Origin: Sepiola atlantica
Lineage: Eukaryota; Mollusca; Cephalopoda; Sepiida; Sepiolidae
Assembly (NCBI GenBank): GCA_963556195.1
Contig: OY744528.1
Span: forward strand, 52,911,560-52,975,559
Reading direction: 5' to 3'
DNA length: 64,000 nt
The translations under genes and the position numbers were made by a program. Positions 56,936 through 64,000 of this stretch are shown piece by piece. The notes beneath the pieces were generated by a model. It was not told the origin of the DNA and searched no databases. It was given only the letters and a program-made list of their open reading frames with translations. How positions within the stretch are numbered: the first letter of the stretch is position 1; each line of letters begins with the position of its first letter.

Positions 56936-58841
56936 TACTCTAGTTTTTGGTCTGTATACATGAAGTAGTTTCCTAGCGAAGTCCGTGTATCATATATTGG
57001 TGCCATGAGTCCATAGCATTTACATTGAGCACACATAGAATATTCTGATATAATATAATCAGAATGCAACATTGATTCTTGAAATTTTTCACACATTCTC
57101 TATTTCAAGAAAGAACTACTGATCAATCCAAGCATAATCACATATTTATTTGGTGCTTGCTATGTTCGTAAATTATGAATTCTACAAGATTTGATATTTT
57201 CAATAAATGTTTTGCTTAAGAAAATCAACTTGATTAGATCGATCAACAAGAAACAGATAAGTGAATATTAAAAGACATTTTTAGAACGTTTTGTTTTGTG
57301 TCAAATTTCCGCATTCCAATTTGCTTTGACACGCTTTTAATGAAGGAGACTTTATGCCGCAATAAGTTTGGCAAAACGAAATTGCATTCGTGCAAAACTT
57401 ATTAAAACCTTTTTTTATTTTTGATGAAATGTTTGTTTTCTCTTTCACTTCTTCACATCTACGAATAATATAAATCATTCCATGTCATTTCGATGATTAA
57501 AATTTCCAAACATTGGTGATATTGAACTTTTTCACCTTCTTTTGACAAATAGGCACACACTCTTAAAGAGAATGCATTTCTAGACACGAAAGAATAACTT
57601 AGGTAATTTTTCAAGTTTGTTGATTAATGTTATGAATGTCATTACCAGTATACAAAATTGAGACAACGTTGATGGCTACAGTGGGGCTCAGAAAAATACT
57701 TGATTGAAACGTATGGCTAGTTTTAAGCTAATTAAACTGATTTGTTTAACGCCTCAACAGATTCCCACAAACTTGCTCAGGCGGGGGGAATATTATAATA
57801 AATTAATGAGTGTTCCATGTGTTCTTGATACCGTGAAGGGGTGCAGTCTGTCCTCGTATATTTCTATATTTCAATGTTTTATTTGCTAATCGTATATTTA
57901 GTTATTTTTTAGTTTCCGTTTATCGTCACCATTTAACTTATTAAGAAAAAGACAATTTCCAAGACTGATCTGTTTTAAAAGATGTCAGCACAGACAATAT
58001 GTCAGTACTCATCTTGACGTGTAATAAAACACTACAACTTTCATGTGGTATACTTTTAATTTTTAGTATATCATTGTGACTTCTGTTGAAGTCTCAAGCT
58101 CTCAAGTATTTGGGTCTTGGACTTATATACTGCACAAAGCATTACTCTTTAGCTTTTGTATGGTGGAGGGGTCCGGTATCAAGGTTCTAATTGGGCTAAG
58201 CACTTCCTAGAACCGACACTGTTGAAATGTTAAAATAACATCGCACAATGTAACAAATCTCTCAACCAAAATACAATCTTGTGTAATGTTGTTTCAGGTT
58301 AGCTGGAATATCTTGAATGTTTAAAGTTTTGGAATAAACGTCGATTTTTTAACATGAATACAAAGTTCAAAATTAGTGGCATTCATTACTTTCCCTCTTT
58401 CTTTAAAAATCACAAGGTATAACTATAATAAAGTAGCTGAAAAAGTAAGACAGTTTAGGGGGAAGCGTCCATCAGAAATATTACATTCGAATGAAATTAA
58501 CAATTATAAAATTGTACTTTGAATAAAATGGTTGATATCCCAGTTTGATTAGGAATTATTAATGCTATGTACAATGTCATAAAGATTTTTAGCTGAGAGA
58601 ATTTTACAGTCCCACCACACAGCCCTAAAACAGAATATAACAGACTATTTCATATTATGTTTTGAAATTTTGGAGATGACAATGTATAATTTGTACTATT
58701 TGAATTATTTAGACTACTATTCTCATCTTGGTTGTTATTTTCACAATGTTTCGACCCATGTAAACTCCAACGTTCTTCTGGTGCATTTTTTAGACGAACA
58801 TAAACATTTTTTATGTCAAATGCAGGAACCTGGATTGAATT
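56936..58841. other. No gene recognised
   Basis: AT-rich; the frames at 57,281-57,478 and 57,704-57,889 show no domain. Confidence 0.5.
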
Positions 58842-59133
58842 CTTGAACTGAACCCTTTATTTACTCCACGGGGTTAGATTGTCTTCACTTCGTCAACTGT
58901 GACCGGTTAAAAGTGTGTGTATCTTATTTTGTAAGTTATTATCGTCTATACTAAAACTTGAACTTTCAACCTCCAGAAGACTGTCACTTAGATTTGTCAA
59001 CGAACGCTTGTAACCATAGGTCTGTGTGGACAATTTTAGTATGAATTTGGGGAAACTTAAACATAATCCTGTCTAGATTTGTTATTAATACTATTGTCAT
59101 GTTATTTTTACCGATACTCATATTGCAATTTGT

Positions 59134-59366
59134 TTAGTGTTGTTCTAATCTACTATTTAAAATTATTGGTTCCAAAATTGTATTCAATTCTATACTAGAT
59201 CCACATTGTCGGCCAACATATGTGCTGATTCTTTTAATCGTCTTAGTCTCCACCGTTCTTCTCTGTCTATAATGTTTACTTTCACCCACAAGAGTGGATG
59301 TTTTCCTTTTACCCTCCAAAAGTTGTCAGTCTTTCCCAACTTTTCGATTTTGTATGTATTACACAT
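59134..59366 (-). pseudogene. GIY-YIG-type retroelement C-terminus relic
   Basis: The minus-strand frame 59,366-59,191 encodes KIEKLGKTDNFWRVKGKHPL, then VNIIDREERWRLRRLKESAH and ML. After a frameshift, SSIELNTILEPII follows. The pattern His-Pro-x-x-Trp ... Ile-x-x-Arg-Glu ... Arg-x-x-Lys-Glu-Ser/Ala resembles the distal part of GIY-YIG endonuclease domains as found at the C-terminus of Penelope-like elements. The GIY-YIG core itself is not recognisable upstream. A 21-bp inverted repeat (TGAACTGAACCCTTTATTTA at 58,843 and its complement at 59,386) brackets the region and may be an element boundary. Confidence 0.45.
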
Positions 59367-59406
59367 TTTTGATGCTCTAATAGATTAAATAAAGGGTTCA
59401 GTTTGA

Positions 59407-60758
59407 CATAAAGATTACTAAGTTCAACGAGAAAATGTGAAAAAGGTGCAACTGAAGGTCAGAGATTACATCGGTGGAAACGTTATGAAAATAACAAACA
59501 AGATGACAATAGTAGTGCAAATGATGCAAATAATACAAACTACTCGGTCATCGTTAAAAAAAAACATCTTTTATAGATGATAGCAGAAAGCACAATATTC
59601 TTTTTTAATTTAATGTAGGTTTTAACAATTGTTGTAGTTTTTGTTTTTAAAGCACAGTCTGGTTACACATTGCCCTTGATAAAATTATACACATCCCTTT
59701 TTTAAACAAAACAACATTTAATAAATATCTACATAGAAGCTACTATGGGGCATTTCTTTATTTATATATTGTATATTAATAATAGATATTAATGACAATC
59801 TGTTTTTAATTAAGTGTGTATAGATAGTAACAGTAATATCTATTGATGTGTGTAACCACTGACCTCTATATATTAATATCTATTATCTCCCATTTTTTTA
59901 CATCAACAAAAAATTGTCATTCAGTGACAGACATTAATTCAAACAGACAGAGATTCAAGACAGAATACTTTAGACATGTTAATATATGGGAAATGGTGAG
60001 AAAAAGTGTGTTATATAAGTTGAGAGAGAGAGAGTGTGTGTGTGTGGGTGTGTGTGTGTGTGTGGGGGGTGTTATATGGGTTGAAAGTAAGAGAAAGAGA
60101 GACAATTAGAGAGAGATAACATCAAATAGTTGTCTTTGGAAAGTGTAAATTTAATTTGTTATATTGTAGGGTTTTGTTTTTTCTCTCTATGGATTTTTTA
60201 AAAGAATTCAATCAAGCAATAAAAATATCTAAATAGCTTTCAAATGATCAAATTAAAACAGATTTCATAGAAATGATAGTGGAATTTCCACGAGCTCTGC
60301 TGATTAATATTAAAATCTATATATAAATGTCAATGTTTTTTATGCATGTGTGTGTTCCCTATAGAGGGAAACGTTAGATAATCTACATAAAACTAAAAGT
60401 GTATTCCTATGTAATATTTTCCCGTGAAGACAATGGAAGGGGTCCCAAATCTCTAAGTACACCCCTAAGGGGTCTATGAAGGCAGAACCCCCTTAAAAAC
60501 TTCAAATATATGTGATGAATCTCTACGCTTCTTAAGTGATCTATGAGGGCAGATATTCGTGAAAACTTCATATATCCGATTTTAATTCAATTTAAACTAT
60601 ATGTAAAAGACATTAATTCAGAGAGTTTTCCAAAATTTCAGCTTCCTCGAATTATATTAGGTGGCAAAACGGGGAGGAGAGGTCAGAAATAAATAAAGAA
60701 AATAGTATGGTGTTATGAGCATAGTGAAAAAGCACATATGGTGTGATCCTCATTCAAT
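59407..60758. other. No gene recognised
   Basis: AT-rich sequence with GA/GT microsatellite at 60,020-60,068. A roughly 65-bp imperfect duplication lies near 60,450-60,575 (GGGTCTATGAAGGCAGAACC / TGATCTATGAGGGCAGATAT, each followed by AAAACTTCA), probably body sequence of the repeats ending at 60,790 and 60,966. Confidence 0.5.
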
Positions 60759-60790
60759 CCCTAACAACGTCGGGTTTTTTGCTGGTAGTA
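60759..60790 (+). mobile_element. Helitron-like 3' end motif (diverged)
   Basis: CCCTAACAACGTCGGGTTTT then TTGCTGGTAGT; the hairpin is decayed and the end is CTGGT. Confidence 0.35.
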
Positions 60791-60936
60791 CAATAAATTG
60801 ACGAATGTGACATACTGTTGGTTAACTATCTTTTATAATAAGATGTAATTTTATACAAAACCACATATACATAATAAATTTCTAAGAGATAGATCATTTA
60901 AGTGTAAGAAAAAAAATCTTATTCTATGTATTTGTC

Positions 60937-60966
60937 ACCCGGACAATGCCAGGTACTCTTGTTAGT
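60937..60966 (+). mobile_element. Helitron-like 3' end motif
   Basis: ACCCGGACAATGCCAGGTAC then TCTTGTTAGT, a hairpin followed by a TTAGT-type terminus. Confidence 0.45.
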
Positions 60967-61845
60967 AATTTAATAATCCTTATTAACAATTCATATTCCT
61001 GACGTTTTAACAAAGATAAATTGATAACAAAAGCAATAAGAAATTGGCAAGAGAAATTATCTGCATGCAATTATATATTAAACCATATTTATCTCTTGGG
61101 TATATAAATTGTAGCACTTCCGAAATAACGCCTATCTATGCTTGCCAAAACACAGACACACATCACTAACCTCACTACAAGATATTAAGAATACACTAGA
61201 TCATGAATATTTGTATGAAAACGTGGGCTGGGAAGGTTGTGCATTTGCATGTATGTGTGAACGTGTAGATAAAATGTATCGATGATTGCAACTGAATGCG
61301 GCCGAGTGATAGGAAATTGATATTTCTTTCCCTTTCAATGCTTTGTAATCTACTGTTGTGCACATAAGATATTTTGTTTATGATGAACATGGCGACGGAC
61401 AGTAAGTCTGATTTCTGGCCTTAGACTTATCAGCAGTGTGCAGCGGCCGAGGACAATATCTTCCACGCGCCTACCATTTCTGCCATTACTTTGGCTGCAT
61501 CATTTCAACAAGATTCTCTTTACAAATACCACATTTCCCACTACTTTACACCCCACCGTTCCTGCTGATCAGAGATTGCACTATTTTGTTCAGGATTCTG
61601 AGTATTAAATACACATGACATTTTTTATTAGCATCTGGAGTGGATGTGCTGTTGAAATGTAAAATATTTACCAGCTCAAATTGTAGGCTTTACATGTCAG
61701 GTTCAAGTTCAGTCGAGACAGTAGAATAACTTGCGAAAGGGATGAGTCCCTATAGCTATGAATCAAATAGTAAGCTAGACTAGACTCTGGATAGCCTTGT
61801 TAGGACAATTAATGTAAGGTAATCAAAACTTCAATCAATTAAATT
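60967..61845. other. No gene recognised
   Basis: AT-rich; no domain in the short frames at 61,196-61,390 and 61,436-61,618. Confidence 0.5.
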
Positions 61846-62042
61846 TGACTATCTGAGCAAAGTTTAGTATTTGTTCTGATACTACACTTTTCTGTCCTCA
61901 GTCAGTGGAGGAGAAATATTTCTAGATTAAGGCAATTTTTATTTTCCCAACCCGCAGTTCTTCCTTTTGGGAAGCTGGATTTTCTCCATTTTAAAAACAG
62001 ATCTTTTGTCTTACTCTGCTCTCGTGGGGAGGCAAATAAATA
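61846..62042 (+). mobile_element. U2-snRNA-headed repeat, copy B
   Basis: Matches 35,800-36,000 throughout: GAGCAAAGTTTAGTATTTGT, GATACTACACTTTTCTGTCC, TCCTTTTGGGAAGCTGGATT and CTCTGCTCTCGTGGGGAGG. The U2-like head is more decayed than in copy A (GTTTAGTATTTGTTCT), and the first U2 bases (GCCTTTTGGCT) are lost. Confidence 0.65.
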
Positions 62043-63124
62043 CTTTTCTAAAAACTACCTGTTATAGAAACTTTTGTGATTTTTTTTTTTTTAGTAGAGC
62101 AGTATGTGATAAAATTACTGTTTGCTATGAGCATAAATTCATAAAATCTTCATCTATCTTTCACTGCTTTGGAAGCAAAATTTTGGGGAATTCTCTAATT
62201 TTAGAAATTATAATGTTTTAGAAATTATAACATTTTAGAAAAAAGTAAAATAAAATGATCATAAAAAATCATTAAAATGATTTTTTAAAGATAAATTAGA
62301 AAATGTCTATTAAAACAAATGAGAAAGATAAAAATAATTTATTTCTTTTGATGATAATTTTTTCATTTCTCAACTTCTATTCACAAAGCCTCAAAATGTC
62401 TAATTACTGAGTGCATTGTGCTGCTGTAGTCCAACACAATTATCTACAACATTGCTGACACCTGTAAGCCTATTAAGGCACGGTTTAAAATCCAAATGAA
62501 AAAAAAAAACCTTCTTGTTTGTTATCGACATGTGCCAAGATTTTTAGATTTCATGGTTATTAGAGGACCCACCTCTAAAAATTGAATTTTTTTTAAAGTA
62601 AAAAAAACTTCTTTTAACGGTGATGAAAGATCAGCTTAAACCATTCTTAAAAGGTGATGCCAATGTTTTGTGTATGAATTCTTCAAAATTTTTTTTCTAT
62701 CGCGTTGTATGGTGTATCCGGTGAGAATGTTATCTGTAACCAAAAGTGTTAAAGAAAAACACAATATTCTATTGAATATAGACAAATAGATAAGCATTGA
62801 AAATTTTGAATTCATCAAAACTTTTCAGCTTCATCCTCGAGTTTTAATTATTCATATACAACAAAATGGTAGGGTTTTTTTCTTATATGTATAAGACAAA
62901 TATGAATTGGTTTTCTTGATTTTGTTTTAGAAAGAAAAAGAATTCAAGTAGAACAGATAAAGATAAGGTCGGAGAGAATGAAATTGTTTTTAAATTGCAC
63001 ATTAAATTCTTTAACACAGTACACAATGAGAATAAAAGAAATACTTTAAAAATCAATGAAATGATATATTAAAATATATCATTTCATTGATTCACAATAT
63101 TTTGTAGAGTATCCTATGTTATAA

Positions 63125-63127
<3 letters not shown>
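62043..63127. other. No gene recognised; one hairpin
   Basis: AT-rich. A perfect 19-bp inverted repeat, AATCAATGAAATGATATAT (63,051) against its complement at 63,074-63,092, is the only structure noted. Confidence 0.55.

Positions 63128-63161
<34 letters not shown>
63128..63161. repeat. (TA)n microsatellite
   Basis: Alternating TA, followed by CTCTGCCTGATGAGATCT; see rejected items for the hammerhead look-alike. Confidence 0.95.
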
Positions 63162-63164
<3 letters not shown>

Positions 63165-63261
63165 TAACTCTGCCTGATGAGATCTGTTATAATAGATGTT
63201 GATCGATAACATCGACATGCCAGTGTCGCAGATTTTGTACATGTTTGTGTAAATAAAAATA

Positions 63262-63266
<5 letters not shown>

Positions 63267-63297
<31 letters not shown>
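63267..63297. repeat. (TA)n microsatellite
   Basis: Alternating TA. Confidence 0.95.
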
Positions 63298-63298
<1 letters not shown>

Positions 63299-64000
63299 CA
63301 GAGCTGATACATTTTGGGTACTTTTTTAGGTATAGGTATCCAAGAAAATGTCAGCATCTATGTCATCAATTCCGAGTTTCACTGGAAACTGTCAAACGTT
63401 CTAGAAATTCACCAAACAAACTTAATGTACTATTATAGTGTTTGTTTGTTTGTTTTTTGCAAAGAAGTAATTTAACGAAAGAAACTGTTTATTTTATCTT
63501 GTATTTAAGTGTATTCGGTAATGTTGTTTCGGTACTTCTACACAATACGAACTGTTTTTTTTTTGGTGCTTGTGCTGATGGTGTCCGGACCGAAAATAAA
63601 TAATAGAGACATAATTGTAGTATATATGTGATCGGGATGGAACAAAGATATCATACACCAAAAATTACGAAAATTGACCAAGTAGGTTTTTTTTTATCAC
63701 AAAAACAAAAATTGTGTTTTTTTTGTTTCGATGTTCGATTTCAAGCCGCATCAACGCTAAACAACGGAGATAAAAGGGCCAAAACTTGTGGATTTGGCCT
63801 TTTTAAAGCATTCTTGACTTTTACCTATATTTTTGGGGAGAGTTACTCTAAGGGGCCATAACAAATCTTCTACTGTTCGTAGTGAAACTGCTCAAAAAAG
63901 CCAAATCCACAAAATTTGACGGGTTTTTCTAACGCTCGGTTGCCTGCCCTTAGTTGCAGCCCTTTGACGTATGGTGGCGTATGTGTAATTGCCAAGCAAC
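63298..64000. other. Window end; inverted repeat, no gene
   Basis: CTTGTGGATTTGGCCTTTTT (63,785) is inverted against AAAAAGCCAAATCCACAAAA (63,895), with a loop of about 80 bp, perhaps a MITE-like end. The frame 63,628-63,861 contains this arm and is not a recognisable gene. Confidence 0.5.

Noticed and set aside
63171..63205. Hammerhead look-alike CTGATGAGATCT...AGATG
   Set aside because: The GAAA after stem II is missing (TTGATC instead); at most a decayed copy.

Overview
The window reads as a stretch of a large, AT-rich, repeat-choked animal genome. The best guess is a lophotrochozoan, probably a cephalopod mollusc. I infer this from the combination of Penelope-like, P-element/THAP, Tc1, BEL/Pao-like and LINE relics, long (TA)n tracts and many minisatellites; no species-diagnostic gene is present. 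I found no intact protein-coding gene. Every long open frame is produced by a tandem repeat, and every recognisable protein similarity is a broken mobile-element gene or a processed pseudogene.

Layout. 0-5.4 kb: a 5S rRNA-like relic, a 63/66-bp minisatellite and a LINE reverse-transcriptase C-terminal relic. 7-10.1 kb: a CT-rich tract and a 72-bp minisatellite. 11.9-12.7 kb: a foldback element whose two arms each carry a hammerhead-ribozyme-like motif. 13.8-20.2 kb: short minisatellites, Helitron-like ends and a second LINE relic. 20.9-21.7 kb: a dead Tc1 transposase. 23.9-26.6 kb: two copies of a dispersed repeat. 27.2-29.35 kb: a small LTR element with gag-like and PHD-finger remnants but no visible pol. 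29.7-36.9 kb: a 33-bp array, paired SINE-like repeats, U2-snRNA-like repeats, three foldbacks, a Penelope-like RT/GIY-YIG pseudogene and a 26-bp array. 40.7-42.75 kb: a cluster of foldback or MITE-like elements. 43.4-45.5 kb: a broken P-element/THAP9-like transposase. 50.2-52.0 kb: a 27-bp array with a 270-bp higher-order repeat. 52.2-52.7 kb: a processed pseudogene of ribosomal protein L18. 53.5-56.5 kb: 5S relics, a CCGT-based minisatellite, U2-derived units and a Helitron-like end. 56.5-64 kb: mostly featureless, with a GIY-YIG-type relic, a U2-headed repeat and several hairpins.

Nothing here works together as a pathway. The coherent story is mobile DNA: several elements seem built from host pol II/III RNA genes (5S rRNA, U2 snRNA, tRNA), Helitron-like ends recur about ten times, and inverted-repeat elements repeatedly abut (TA)n tracts. 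The most interesting points are the hammerhead-bearing foldback (11.9-12.7 kb), the near-perfect 351-bp-arm palindrome (31.7-32.6 kb), the U2-snRNA-derived repeat family and the Gag-PHD mini-retrotransposon. All identifications come from reading motifs by eye; no database search was run.
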